Source: an uncultured Oscillibacter sp.
GTDB lineage: Bacteria; Bacillota; Clostridia; Oscillospirales; Oscillospiraceae
Reading direction: 5' to 3'
DNA: 64,000 nt
NCBI GenBank assembly: GCA_910584075.1
Contig: CAJTZI010000003.1
Location: 1 to 64,000 of the forward strand
Positions 39,554 to 49,425 of this stretch are shown in pieces (within the stretch, counting starts at the first letter, position 1; each line of letters begins with the position of its first letter). A model generated the notes under the pieces. It saw nothing but the letters and a program-made list of their open reading frames with translations, made no database searches and had not been told where the DNA came from. Made by a program: the position numbers and the translations under genes.

Positions 39554-41980
39554 TTACCGGTGGGAAACGTGCCAAATGTTGTCCGCATACTCCTTCACCG
39601 ACCGGTCAGCGGCAAAGATGCCGCTGCGGGCGATGTTGTGGAGGCTCATGCGGTTCCAGCGGTCCCGGTCCGTGTAGGCGGCGGCCATAGTCTTCTCCGC
39701 CTGACAGTAGGACCTGAAGTCCGCCAGCAGGAGGTATTCGTCCGCCGCGCTGCCGCCGGAGCCGAACAGCAGCCGCTGGTACAGGTCCTCATAGGTCACG
39801 CCGTCCCGGAAGCCGGTGCGCAGGGCATCCACGCAGCGGCGCAGGGTCTCATCCTGGGTATACAGCCGCTGGGGGACATATCCCTCCCGCTTCAACTGCT
39901 CCACCTCGTCGGCGTGGAGGCCGAAGAGGAACATATTCTCATCGCCCAGCACCTGGTTCATCTCCACATTGGCGCCATCCAGAGTGCCAACGGTCAGGGC
40001 GCCGTTCATCATGAACTTCATGTTTCCGGTGCCGCTGGCCTCCTTGCCGGCGGTGGAGATCTGCTGGCTCACCTCGCTGGCGGGCATCAGCATCTCCGCC
40101 AGAGAGACCCGGTAGTTCTCCAGGAACACCACCTGGAGCTTATCCTTGCAGATGGGATCATGGGCGATCTGATCCTCCAGGGAGTTGATGAGACGGATGA
40201 TCCGCTTGGCCACCACATAGCCCGGGGCGGCCTTGGCGCCAAAGAGGAAGGTGTGGGGCTGGGTGATGGCGCCCGGATCGTCCCGGAGCTTCTGGTACAG
40301 GGCGATGATGTGCAGCACGTTGAGCAGCTGCCGCTTGTACTCGTGAAGCCGCTTTACCTGGACGTCAAAGATGGAGCTGGGGTCTAGAATGACGCCCCGG
40401 GTCTTCTTGGCGTGGAGGGCAAAGGCCTCCTTGTTCTGCCGCTTGATCTCCCCCAGGCGGTCCAGCACGGACTTGTCGTCCGCGTAGCTGTCCAGCTTCT
40501 GCAGGGCCATGGCGTTGGACAGGTATTCGTCCCCGCCGGTGAGGTCCCGGATCAGGCTGTCCAGGCCGGGGTTGATCTCGCTGAGCCAGCGGCGGTGGTC
40601 AATGCCGTTGGTGACGTTTTTGAACTTCCAGGGCTCCATCTGGCAGGCATCCCGGAAGACGTCGCTGCGCAGAATATCCGTGTGCAGGGCGCTGACGCCG
40701 TTGACAGCCATGCTGCCCGCCAGGCACAAATTCGCCATGCGGACCTGACCGTCCCACACAATGGCCATGTACTGGGTCTTGCCGGGGTCGTGGTAGTACT
40801 CGTCGACCTTCTTCTGCCACCGGGCGGAGATCTCCTTGATGATCTGCCAGATTCGGGGCAGGCGCTGTTCCATCAGCTTCTGGGGCCAGCGCTCCAGGGC
40901 CTCCGCCAGAACGGTGTGGTTGGTATAGGCCACGGACTGGGTGGTGATGCTCCAGGCCTCGTCCCAGTTCATGCCGGCGTCGTCGATCAGGAGCCGCATC
41001 AGCTCCGGAATCACCAGGGTGGGATGTGTATCGTTGATCTGGATGACGTTCTTCTCGTGGAAGTTCTTCATGGTGCCATACAGGGCCATGTGCTTGGTGG
41101 TGATGGACTGCATGGTGGCGGAGACAAAGAAATACTGCTGCTTCAAGCGCAGGGACTTGCCCTCCTCGTGGCTGTCGTCGGGATAGAGGACCTTGGAGAT
41201 GGACTCCGCCATGGCCTCCTCCTCGGCGGCTTTCAGGTACTCGCCCCGGGAGAACAGGGACATATCCATGGGGGAGGTGGCCCGGGGCTCCCACAGCCGC
41301 AGGGTGTTGACATGGTCGGTGTCAAAGCCGGGGATCTTCATGTCGCAGGGCACCGCCAGCACGGTGGTGGCGTTCTCGTTGACGGTGTGGAGCCGTCCGT
41401 TGTCCCAGAACTCCCGCAGTGTGCCGCCGAAGCGCACCTCCTGGGCCTCCTCGGGCTTGGGCACCAGCCAGGACATGCCCAAATCCTTCCAGTGGTCCGG
41501 CAGCTCCACCTGCTCGCCGTCCACGATCTTCTGCTTGAAAAGACCCAGGTCGTAGCAGATGGAATAGCCGGTGGCCGGGATCTCCAGGGTGGCCATGGAG
41601 TCCAGGTAACAGGCCGCCAGACGGCCCAGGCCGCCGTTGCCCAGGGCCGCGTCGGGCTCCATCTCAAAGATGTCCCCGGCCTTGAAGCCCAGGTTGTTCA
41701 ACGCCTCTTTCAGCTGGGGCAGCACATCCAGGTTGTAGGCGTTTTTCATCAGGCTCCGGCCCATCAAAAACTCCATGGACAGGTAGTGGACCCGCTTGCG
41801 CTGCTCTCGGTTGGTCTTCTTGCGGGTCTCCACCCCGCGGATGGCCATCACGTCCCGCAGAACCAGGGCGCAGGCCCGCATCATCTCCTGATCGGTGGCC
41901 TCGTCGGGGGTCTTGCTGAAATTCAGCATCAGCTTTTCCGTCAGGGCTTTCTCCAGTGTCTCAGTGGTAAATGGTCTCAT
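39554..41980 (-). CDS. glgP: Glycogen phosphorylase
   Basis: An 808-residue pyridoxal-phosphate enzyme that releases glucose 1-phosphate from glycogen. Family motifs are complete: NGGLGRLAACYLDS near the N-terminal third, the phosphate/PLP region and the PLP lysine motif EASGTGNMKF. Length is normal. Last gene of the glycogen operon; ribosome site GGAGACGCG precedes the ATG 24 bases after glgA. Confidence 0.97.
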   Translation of the reverse strand: MRPFTTETLEKALTEKLMLNFSKTPDEATDQEMMRACALVLRDVMAIRGVETRKKTNREQRKRVHYLSMEFLMGRSLMKNAYNLDVLPQLKEALNNLGFKAGDIFEMEPDAALGNGGLGRLAACYLDSMATLEIPATGYSICYDLGLFKQKIVDGEQVELPDHWKDLGMSWLVPKPEEAQEVRFGGTLREFWDNGRLHTVNENATTVLAVPCDMKIPGFDTDHVNTLRLWEPRATSPMDMSLFSRGEYLKAAEEEAMAESISKVLYPDDSHEEGKSLRLKQQYFFVSATMQSITTKHMALYGTMKNFHEKNVIQINDTHPTLVIPELMRLLIDDAGMNWDEAWSITTQSVAYTNHTVLAEALERWPQKLMEQRLPRIWQIIKEISARWQKKVDEYYHDPGKTQYMAIVWDGQVRMANLCLAGSMAVNGVSALHTDILRSDVFRDACQMEPWKFKNVTNGIDHRRWLSEINPGLDSLIRDLTGGDEYLSNAMALQKLDSYADDKSVLDRLGEIKRQNKEAFALHAKKTRGVILDPSSIFDVQVKRLHEYKRQLLNVLHIIALYQKLRDDPGAITQPHTFLFGAKAAPGYVVAKRIIRLINSLEDQIAHDPICKDKLQVVFLENYRVSLAEMLMPASEVSQQISTAGKEASGTGNMKFMMNGALTVGTLDGANVEMNQVLGDENMFLFGLHADEVEQLKREGYVPQRLYTQDETLRRCVDALRTGFRDGVTYEDLYQRLLFGSGGSAADEYLLLADFRSYCQAEKTMAAAYTDRDRWNRMSLHNIARSGIFAADRSVKEYADNIWHVSHR

Positions 41981-42004
41981 CGCGTCTCCATACCCGCCGC
42001 CCGC

Positions 42005-43822
42005 TTACTTCTCCTTCGCGGCGGTTCCTTTCTTCTTGGTCTCTCCGGCAGCTTTTTTCGCCGTATTCTTGCTCCCGGGCTTGCGGCCCCGCTTCTTGGG
42101 CTCCGCTGCCGGGGCGGACGTCTTTGCGGGAGCGGCTTCCTCCGCGGGAACGGCCTTTTTGGCGGTCCGCCTGGCAGGCGCCTTCTTCACAGTCTCCTCA
42201 GCGGGGACGGTCTCCTGAACGGTCTCCGGCGCCGGAGCAGGCTCCTCAAAAGGGCGGACTTCCTCCACGGTCTCCGCCGGGGCGGGAGCCTCCTCCGCAG
42301 GGGAAGACGCCTCAGAAGAGGTCTCCTCCGGGACGGCCTCGGCGGCAGGGGTCTCCTCCACAGGCGCGGCCTCCGGCACGGGCCAGACCTGCCCGGTGAC
42401 GCTCGCGTAGATCCGCAGATACTCTCCGGCGCTGCGGGCCCAGCTGAAATCACACGCCATGGCCCGCTTGCGCAGGCGGCTGAACGCATCGGGGAAGTCC
42501 TTGTACAGGAACACGGCCTCCCGGATGACGTGGAGCATATCGTTGCTGGCGTAGTTGGCGAAGGTAAAGCCGTTTCCGGCGTCCCGCCAGGCCTCATAGG
42601 GGTGGACGGTGTCCTTCAGGCCGCCGGTCTCCCGCACGATGGGCACCGTGCCGTAGCGCATGGCGATCATCTGGCTCAGTCCGCAGGGCTCGCTCTTGGA
42701 GGGCATCAGGAACAGGTCCGCGCCGGCGTAGATGGCCATGGACAGCTCCTCGTTGTAGTCCAGACGCACCGCCATCCGGCCCGGGTACTGCTGGGCGGCC
42801 CAGTGGAAGAACTCCTCGTACTTCTTGTCGCCCTTGCCCAGCACTACCAGCTGCATGGGGAGTTTCATCATATCATGAAGCACTTCACAAATCAAGTCCA
42901 AACCCTTGTGAGAGACCAAACGGCTCACAATGGCCACAATGGGCACGTGGGGCTCCTCCCGCAGGCCCATCAGGCGCTGGAGGTGGGCCTTGCACACGTC
43001 CTTTCCGGCCATATCCTCCGCGCTGAAGCTGACGGCAATGCTGGGGTCTTTTTTCGGGTCGTACCGGTCCATGTCGATGCCGTTGAGCACACCGTACAGC
43101 TTATACTCGCACTGGCGCATGACGCTCTCCATCCGATGGGCGAAATAGGCCATTTTCAGCTCGTTGGCATATGTAGGAGACACGGCGTTGACGGCGTCGG
43201 CGCAGAGGATGGCGCCCTTGAGCAGGTTCAGGTCCCCGTCCATCAGCAGCGTGCCGTCCTCCACCCAGCCGGCGTCCAGGCCGAACAGATCGCCCAGGAC
43301 ATAGGGGTTGTAGCGGCCCTGATACTCGATGTTGTGGACGGTCAGCGTGGTGCGGATGGAGCGGAAGCGCTCCTCCCGGACGCCGTCGTCCTTGAGGTAG
43401 ATTGGCACCAGGGCGGTCTGCCAGTCGTTGCAGTTGATGACGTCGGGCCAGAATTTCAGGTGGTCCAGCATCCGCACCACAGCCCGGGAGAAGAAGCCGA
43501 ACCGCTCGCCGTCGTCCATATAGCCGTAGAGGTCCGGGCGGTCAAAGTACTGCTCATTGTCCAGGAAATACCACGTTACGCCGTCCTTTTCCAGGGAGAA
43601 CAGCCCGCAGTAGACGTGGCGCCAGCCCAGGTTCACGTAGTCGTAGCACAGGAAGGTCAGCTGGCTGCCGAAGCGCTCCCGGACCCGCCGGTACAGAGGC
43701 AGCACCACGGCCACCTCGGCGCCCTCCGCCGCCAGGGCGGACGGCAGGGAGCCGGCCACGTCGGCCAGCCCTCCGGTTTTACAAAAAGGGACGGCCTCGC
43801 TGGTTGCATACAGAATTTTCAT
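42005..43822 (-). CDS. glgA: Glycogen synthase with a long disordered C-terminal tail
   Basis: A 605-residue GT5 glycosyltransferase that extends glycogen from ADP-glucose. The N-terminal motif KTGGLADV and the C-terminal catalytic motif PSKSEPCGLSQ are intact. The enzyme proper ends near residue 480; after it comes a tail of about 120 residues, first acidic and rich in Pro, Ala and Glu, then strongly basic and rich in Lys and Ala, with an AT-hook-like KKRGRKPG near residue 576. Typical GlgA has no such tail. Ribosome site AAAAGGAG precedes the ATG. Confidence 0.95.
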   Translation of the reverse strand: MKILYATSEAVPFCKTGGLADVAGSLPSALAAEGAEVAVVLPLYRRVRERFGSQLTFLCYDYVNLGWRHVYCGLFSLEKDGVTWYFLDNEQYFDRPDLYGYMDDGERFGFFSRAVVRMLDHLKFWPDVINCNDWQTALVPIYLKDDGVREERFRSIRTTLTVHNIEYQGRYNPYVLGDLFGLDAGWVEDGTLLMDGDLNLLKGAILCADAVNAVSPTYANELKMAYFAHRMESVMRQCEYKLYGVLNGIDMDRYDPKKDPSIAVSFSAEDMAGKDVCKAHLQRLMGLREEPHVPIVAIVSRLVSHKGLDLICEVLHDMMKLPMQLVVLGKGDKKYEEFFHWAAQQYPGRMAVRLDYNEELSMAIYAGADLFLMPSKSEPCGLSQMIAMRYGTVPIVRETGGLKDTVHPYEAWRDAGNGFTFANYASNDMLHVIREAVFLYKDFPDAFSRLRKRAMACDFSWARSAGEYLRIYASVTGQVWPVPEAAPVEETPAAEAVPEETSSEASSPAEEAPAPAETVEEVRPFEEPAPAPETVQETVPAEETVKKAPARRTAKKAVPAEEAAPAKTSAPAAEPKKRGRKPGSKNTAKKAAGETKKKGTAAKEK

Positions 43823-43942
43823 GTCTTATTGCTCCTTTTCTTCGTGTTCATCAGAACGTTTCCAATGTCCCACTTCCGCCGGAATGCTCCGGCGTTTACA
43901 ACTCAATCAGGGGGAGCGCGCTCCCCCTGATTGAAGTCTGTA

Positions 43943-45052
43943 TCAAACAATGCTCCCCTTGGCCACCACGATGGGATAGGTTGCGTGGCCCATCAGGGTC
44001 CGGTTCTCCTGGACCTTCACGTCCTTGTCGCAGATCACATAGGCCAGCTTTGCGCCGCCGAGGACGTCGGTGCCCTTGAAGAGAATGCTGTTCCGGACCA
44101 CCGCGCCTTTGTTCACGTTGACGCCGGGGAAGAGGATGGAGTTCTCCACCACGCCTTCAATGCGGCAGCCCTCACCCACCAGGGAGTTGATGCACACGCC
44201 CTCCGGTCCCACATAGGTGGAGGACTTGTCGGTGCCCTTGGCCCGTACAGGCCGGACCGGAGTGAAGAGATCCGCCCGGATGGCGGGATCCAGCAGCTGC
44301 ATGCTGCGGTCGTAGTACTCCTTCACGGAGCGCATCTGGGCGGCAAAGCCGCTCCAGATATAACTGCGCAGGTACAGCTGGTCCTTCCGGGCCTGAAGCA
44401 CGTCCCGCCGCCAGCTGTACTGGTCCTTGGCGGCACACTCGTCCACCATCTCCTTGAGAAGTCTGGTGGAGACAATGTATACCTCCAGTCCGCGGTAGCC
44501 TCTGGGGCGGTGGAGGTTGTAGAGCACCTCCGTCACCCGTCCGTCGCTGATCTCAAAATAGGTGCCGTCATCGGTGGCAAAGCTGTCGTTTCCGCAGACC
44601 ACCGTGATGTCCGCGCCGGACTTCACATGGCTCTCATAGATGTCGTTCATGGGCAGGTTCGCCACCAGATCGCCGTCCATCAGGGCCACGTAGTCCTGGC
44701 GGATGGTATCCAGATAGCTGCGCACGCCGGCCAGAGCCTCCATATGGCCCCGGAAGGGCATGGCGCCCCAGCTCTGCTGGTAGTTGAAGGGGGGCAGCAT
44801 CCGCAGGCCGCCCCGCTTGCGGCTCAAATCCCAGGCCTTGCCGGTGCCCAGATGGTCCAGCAGGCTCTGATAATGGCCGTGGAGTACGACGCCCACGTCC
44901 GTGCACCCGGCGTTCACCAGGCTGGACAGGGCAAAGTCCACCGCCCGGTACCGTCCGCCGAAGGGGATGGACGCCGCGGAGCGGATTTGTCCCAGCTCCT
45001 GCATCTCATTGCGCTTTTCGTAGGAGAAAATAATCCCGTGCAGTCCGTTCAT
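43943..45052 (-). CDS. glgD: Glucose-1-phosphate adenylyltransferase, GlgD subunit
   Basis: A 369-residue protein of the GlgC family with the nucleotidyltransferase start altered (NGLHGIIFSYEKR in place of the LAGGQGSRL loop seen in GlgC) and a left-handed beta-helix C-terminus. GlgD subunits lack or weaken catalysis and make a heteromer with GlgC that raises ADP-glucose synthesis. Its start overlaps the glgC stop, and GAGGAGG precedes it. Confidence 0.94.
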   Translation of the reverse strand: MNGLHGIIFSYEKRNEMQELGQIRSAASIPFGGRYRAVDFALSSLVNAGCTDVGVVLHGHYQSLLDHLGTGKAWDLSRKRGGLRMLPPFNYQQSWGAMPFRGHMEALAGVRSYLDTIRQDYVALMDGDLVANLPMNDIYESHVKSGADITVVCGNDSFATDDGTYFEISDGRVTEVLYNLHRPRGYRGLEVYIVSTRLLKEMVDECAAKDQYSWRRDVLQARKDQLYLRSYIWSGFAAQMRSVKEYYDRSMQLLDPAIRADLFTPVRPVRAKGTDKSSTYVGPEGVCINSLVGEGCRIEGVVENSILFPGVNVNKGAVVRNSILFKGTDVLGGAKLAYVICDKDVKVQENRTLMGHATYPIVVAKGSIV

Positions 45053-46260
45053 TTGGACACCTCCTCAGCGTTCTTGCCCAGCATGACGCCGGGACGCACC
45101 TCGCGGCCCTCCTCCAGGCAGCACCCGGGGGCCAGCACCGTCAGTCCGCCCCAGGTGTCGGAGTCCTCTGCCATGGGACTGCCGCCCACACGGCAGTTTT
45201 TCCCTACGCGGCAGCCCTCGCCCAGGATGGCGTACTCCACCACCGCACCGGGCTCCACCACCGTGCCGGGGAGCAGCACAGAGTAGCTGACCCGGGCGCC
45301 GGCGCCCACGGTCACGTTGGAGGAGAGGACGGAGTTCTCCACCGTACCCTCCAGCACGCTGCCGCGGTTGATGGCGCTGTGGCTCACCTTGGACTCCCCG
45401 CCCAGGAAGGCCGGCGGGGCGTTGACGGACCGGGCGTAGATGGGCCAGGAGTCGTCGCTGAGGTCCAGGCCGGAGGTGGGGGACAGCATATCCATGTTGG
45501 CGTCCCACAGGGAATCCAGGGTGCCCACGTCCTTCCAGTAGCCATCAAAGCGGTATGCCGCCATGCGCTGGCCGTCACCCAGCATGGTGGGGATGATGTT
45601 CTTGCCAAAGTCGTTCTCGGACGCCGGGTTGGCCTCGTCGTCGGTGAGGTACTGGCGCAGGGTCTTCCAGCTGAAGACATAGATGCCCATGGAGGCCAGG
45701 TTGCTCTTGGGCTCCTTGGGTTTTTCGGCGAACTCGGTGATCATGTCCTCCCCGTTGACGCTCATGATGCCGAAGCGGGGCGCCTCCTCCCAGGGCACCT
45801 CCATGACGGAGATGGTACAGGCGGCGCCCGCCTCCTTGTGGCGCTTGACCATGGCGGAGTAGTCCATCTTATAGATGTGGTCGCCGGAGAGGATGACCAC
45901 ATACTCCGGGTCATACAGGTCGATAAAGCCGATGTTCTGATAGATGGCGTTGGCGGTGCCCTTGTACCAGGTGCCGCCCTTGCTGCCCATGTAGGGAGGC
46001 AGGATGTGCACACCGCCGGTAGACCCGTCCAGGTCCCAGGGCACGCCGCTGCCGATGTAGCTGTTCAGCTCCAGGGGGCGGTACTGGGTCAGCACGCCCA
46101 CGGTGTCGATGCCGGAGTTGGTGCAGTTGGACAGGGGGAAGTCAATGATGCGGTACTTTCCGCCAAAGGGAACGGCGGGCTTGGCCATATCCCCGGTGAG
46201 GACATACAGCCGGCTGCCCTGGCCGCCGGCCAGCAGCATGGCGATACACTCTTTTTTCAT
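45049..46260 (-). CDS. glgC: Glucose-1-phosphate adenylyltransferase, catalytic subunit
   Basis: A 403-residue enzyme that makes ADP-glucose, the committed step of glycogen synthesis. It has the pyrophosphorylase loop LAGGQGSRLYVLT near the N-terminus, the sugar-phosphate site region EFAEKPKEPKS and a C-terminal beta-helix regulatory domain. It overlaps both neighbours (glgB stop and glgD start) by four bases. Confidence 0.96.
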   Translation of the reverse strand: MKKECIAMLLAGGQGSRLYVLTGDMAKPAVPFGGKYRIIDFPLSNCTNSGIDTVGVLTQYRPLELNSYIGSGVPWDLDGSTGGVHILPPYMGSKGGTWYKGTANAIYQNIGFIDLYDPEYVVILSGDHIYKMDYSAMVKRHKEAGAACTISVMEVPWEEAPRFGIMSVNGEDMITEFAEKPKEPKSNLASMGIYVFSWKTLRQYLTDDEANPASENDFGKNIIPTMLGDGQRMAAYRFDGYWKDVGTLDSLWDANMDMLSPTSGLDLSDDSWPIYARSVNAPPAFLGGESKVSHSAINRGSVLEGTVENSVLSSNVTVGAGARVSYSVLLPGTVVEPGAVVEYAILGEGCRVGKNCRVGGSPMAEDSDTWGGLTVLAPGCCLEEGREVRPGVMLGKNAEEVSK

Positions 46261-48188
46261 TTCTCCACAAGCTCCTTTGCCTGTTTTTTTGCCCTGGATT
46301 TTACGGGTCTGGGGAAGGTGCCCTCTCCCCGCAGAAACACCGCGCCGAAGGCGGGGATTTTGATGGCAGCGGAGTGCTCCTTCCCGTGGGAGGGGACGGC
46401 CTCCACCGGAACGCTCTCCCTGTCGCCAAATCCGTCGCCGCCGTAGGCGGGGTCGTCGGTGTTGAAGACGGGGGTATACTTCCGGTGGGCGGGAACGCCC
46501 ATCCGGTAGTTTTCATAGGTATTGGGGGAGAAGTTCACCGCGCACATCAGGTCGCGGCCCTTCTTGTCCTTGCGCAGGAAGACCACCACGTTGTTGTGGT
46601 TGTCATCGGGCACCAGCCACTCAAAGCCCTCCCAGCCGAAGTCGATCTCCCACAGGGCGGGTTCCTTCTGGTAGAAGGCGTTGATGTCCCGGAAAAATTT
46701 GTGGATCTTCCGGTTCTCCTCACTCTCCAGCAGGTACCAGTCGATGGACTGATGGGAGTTCCACTCATGCCACTGGCCCAGCTCTGCGCCCATGAACATC
46801 AGCTTCTTGCCCGGGTGGGCCAGGAGGTAGGCGTAAAAGCCCCGCTCACAGCGCAGCTGGTTGGTGTAGTCGCCGGGCATTTTTCCCACCACAGAGCCCT
46901 TCATATGCACTACCTCGTCGTGGGAGATGGGAAGCACAAAATTCTCCGAAAAGGCATACATCATGGAGAAGGTGATGTCCTTGTGGTGGTCCTGACGGAA
47001 CCAGGGGTCCATTTTCAGATAGTGGCACATATCGTTCATCCAGCCCATGTTCCACTTGAGGTTGAAGCCCAGGCCCCCCACGTCGGCGGGCCGGGTTACC
47101 AGGGGCCAGGCGGTGGACTCCTCGGCGATCATGAGTACATTGGGATTGATGGAAAAGGCCAGGGCGTTGAGTTCCCGCAGGAAATCGATGGCCTCCAGAT
47201 TCTCATGTCCGCCGTACTTGTTGGGCGTCCAGGCGCCGCCCTGGCGGTCGTAGTCCAGATACAGCATGGAGGCCACGGCGTCCACCCGCAGTCCGTCGAT
47301 GTGGTATTCCTCCAGCCAGAACCGGGCGGAGGAGAACAGGAAGCTCTTCACCTCGCTCCGGCCGTAGTCAAAGACCCGGGTGCCCCAGCTGGCGTGCTCC
47401 CGCTTGTTGGGGTCGCCGTACTCGTAGCAGCAGGTGCCGTCGAACTCATACAGGCCCTGCGTGTCCTTGCAGAAGTGGGAGGGCACCCAGTCCAGCAGAA
47501 CGGAGATGCCGTTTTTGTGCATATGGTTGACAAACCACATGAAGTCCTTGGGCGTGCCGAACCGGGAGGTGGGGGCAAAATACCCCGTGCACTGATAGCC
47601 CCAGGAGTCGTCCAGGGGGTGCTCCGTCACCGGCAGAAGCTCGATGGCGTTGTAGCCCATGTCCTTTACATAGGCCGCCAGCTCCTTGGCCAAATCCCGG
47701 TAGCCGATGAAGTCCCCGTTTTCCCGCAGCTTCCAGGAGCCCAGGTGGACCTCATAAATATTCAGCGGAGATGCATATATCGGATGCTGTGACTGTCTCT
47801 TCCGGAAGGCTCCGTCGGTCCAGCGGAAGCCCTCGATGTCGTAAAGCTTGCTGGCCGTTGCGGGGCGGGTTTCCGTGTGGAAGCCATAGGGGTCCGCCTT
47901 CATCCGGACCTCTCCATCCTCCCCCGTCACTGCGTATTTATAAGCGGAATATTCCGTCAGTCCGGGGATGAAGCCCTCCCAGACCTCGCCGATCCGAATT
48001 AAACGATTAGCCTGTTCATTCCAGCCGTTGAAATCGCCCACCACGGACACGGCTTTCGCGTGGGGGGCCCAGACCCGAAAGCCCCAGCCCGGCTTGCCCC
48101 GCTTTTCGGCGGGATGTGCGCCGAACCAGCGCCAGCCCTCGGTCAGCGTTCCCGCGTGGAAACGCTCGGCTGCTTTGCTGTTTGCCAT
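46257..48188 (-). CDS. glgB: 1,4-alpha-glucan branching enzyme
   Basis: A 643-residue GH13 enzyme that makes the alpha-1,6 branches of glycogen. An N-terminal carbohydrate-binding CBM48 domain (WAPHAKAVSVVGDFNGW) precedes the catalytic barrel with GLRVDAVASMLY (nucleophile Asp), IAEEST (acid/base Glu) and SHDEV. The frame is open 59 codons upstream, but the ATG at 48188 with AGGAGAG before it starts at the right place. First gene of the operon. Confidence 0.96.
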   Translation of the reverse strand: MANSKAAERFHAGTLTEGWRWFGAHPAEKRGKPGWGFRVWAPHAKAVSVVGDFNGWNEQANRLIRIGEVWEGFIPGLTEYSAYKYAVTGEDGEVRMKADPYGFHTETRPATASKLYDIEGFRWTDGAFRKRQSQHPIYASPLNIYEVHLGSWKLRENGDFIGYRDLAKELAAYVKDMGYNAIELLPVTEHPLDDSWGYQCTGYFAPTSRFGTPKDFMWFVNHMHKNGISVLLDWVPSHFCKDTQGLYEFDGTCCYEYGDPNKREHASWGTRVFDYGRSEVKSFLFSSARFWLEEYHIDGLRVDAVASMLYLDYDRQGGAWTPNKYGGHENLEAIDFLRELNALAFSINPNVLMIAEESTAWPLVTRPADVGGLGFNLKWNMGWMNDMCHYLKMDPWFRQDHHKDITFSMMYAFSENFVLPISHDEVVHMKGSVVGKMPGDYTNQLRCERGFYAYLLAHPGKKLMFMGAELGQWHEWNSHQSIDWYLLESEENRKIHKFFRDINAFYQKEPALWEIDFGWEGFEWLVPDDNHNNVVVFLRKDKKGRDLMCAVNFSPNTYENYRMGVPAHRKYTPVFNTDDPAYGGDGFGDRESVPVEAVPSHGKEHSAAIKIPAFGAVFLRGEGTFPRPVKSRAKKQAKELVEK

Positions 48189-48288
48189 GTAACTCTCCTC
48201 TCTCCGCCTGCCCCGCGGCGACGGCGGCCTCCGTGTTTGAGAAGCGCCCGCTTCCCTTTTCTTCCCAGATATACCATATATTTTGTTT

Positions 48289-48317
48289 ATTATACTTCTT
48301 GAAGGAAACAGCGTCAA
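48289..48317 (-). promoter_or_regulatory. Promoter of the glycogen operon
   Basis: On the minus strand, TTGACG (48317-48312), 17 bp, TATAAT (48294-48289). The leader is about 95 bases. Confidence 0.8.
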
Positions 48318-48481
48318 GAATGGTACTGTCGAAAAAGAGAAAAGACTTTTGGTGAATATGGCCAATTTCTTCTCGCATTTTCACCATATTTTATGTGCAC
48401 CTTTGGCATTTTACACAGAAGTTTACTGGGCTGATCGCCGCACAATTTCTGCCGGACGGACCAAAACAGCCGCCTTTCCGG

Positions 48482-48510
48482 TTGATTTTGCCGTCCCGCC
48501 CTGCTACAAT
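48482..48510 (+). promoter_or_regulatory. Promoter of the TauE-type gene
   Basis: TTGATT (48482-48487), 17 bp, TACAAT (48505-48510), about 35 bases before the start. Confidence 0.65.
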
Positions 48511-48546
48511 AGACAAAAAGAACCAATTTCAGAAGGAGATCCGCCT

Positions 48547-49359
48547 ATGTTTTCCCTGCTTACGGAGATCACCGTTGACGGCTTCGCTCTGTGGATCGTT
48601 CTGCTGCTGTGCCTGGGCGTATTTCTGGCCTCCTTCATGGACGCCATCGCCGGCGGCGGCGGAATCATCTCCGGTCCGGCCCATCTCATTGCCTTCGGCA
48701 GCCTGCCGGCGCCCTACGCCCTGGGGACCAACAAGGTCTCCGCCGCCATCGGCACCGTCTTCTCCACCGCCCGGTTCATCAAAAACGGCTATGTGAACTG
48801 GACGCTCTTCGCCCCCTCCATCGCCTTCGCGCTGACGGGCTCCGTCATCGGCACTTGGCTTCAGCACCGCACGCCGGACGCCGTCCTGAAATACATGCTG
48901 CTGGCGGTGCTGCCAGTGGTGGCGGTGATCACCCTGCGCAGCCACGACTGGCCCGATGAGCCCGGGGAGATCAGCTTCAAAAAGCAGGCCGCCATTGTCT
49001 GGGCCTCCGCCTTTATCATCGGCGGCTACGACGGATACTATGGCCCCGGCACCGGCACCTTTCTGATGATCGCCTTCATCCGCCTGGCCAAGCTGGACAC
49101 CCGCCACGCTGCCGGCGGCGTAAAGATCATCAACCTCTCCAGCAACATCGGAAGCCTGGTGACCCAGCTGGCCAGCGGGTATGTGTTCCTCCATGTGGGC
49201 CTGATCGCCGCCGTCTTCTCCATTGCGGGGCACTACATCGGGTCAGGTCTGGCCATTCGAAACGGCAGCAGAATCGTCCGCCCCACCGTCATTGTGGTGC
49301 TGATCCTGTTGACGCTGAAGGTGGGCAGCGAGCTGCTCTTTCCCGAGCTCTGGGGATAG
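48547..49359 (+). CDS. TauE/SafE (TSUP) family membrane exporter
   Basis: A 270-residue protein with eight predicted membrane segments and the repeated family motifs DAIAGGGGIISGPA and GYDGYYGPGTGTFLM. Members move sulfite, sulfonates or other small organic anions; the substrate here is unknown. The ATG at 48547 has AGAAGGAGA before it; the frame is open upstream but is not coding. The racemase gene follows 66 bases later. Confidence 0.9.
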   Translation: MFSLLTEITVDGFALWIVLLLCLGVFLASFMDAIAGGGGIISGPAHLIAFGSLPAPYALGTNKVSAAIGTVFSTARFIKNGYVNWTLFAPSIAFALTGSVIGTWLQHRTPDAVLKYMLLAVLPVVAVITLRSHDWPDEPGEISFKKQAAIVWASAFIIGGYDGYYGPGTGTFLMIAFIRLAKLDTRHAAGGVKIINLSSNIGSLVTQLASGYVFLHVGLIAAVFSIAGHYIGSGLAIRNGSRIVRPTVIVVLILLTLKVGSELLFPELWG

Positions 49360-49425
49360 GTCCGCGCTTTTTTGGACCGTCATTTCGTCTGTTTGAAACC
49401 AACCGGCACAAGGGGATCTCAAAAT

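Larger units (their letters stand above)
48189..48546. other. Divergent spacer between glgB and the TauE-type gene
   Basis: No gene. It carries the promoters of both flanking units (listed). The part between them is AT-rich with no repeat that I can see. Confidence 0.5.

Noticed and set aside
40412..43930. Very long plus-strand frame opposite glgP and glgA
   Set aside because: It is the antisense of two certain genes. High GC keeps stop codons rare, and the translation has no domain and is repetitive in His, Gly and Val.
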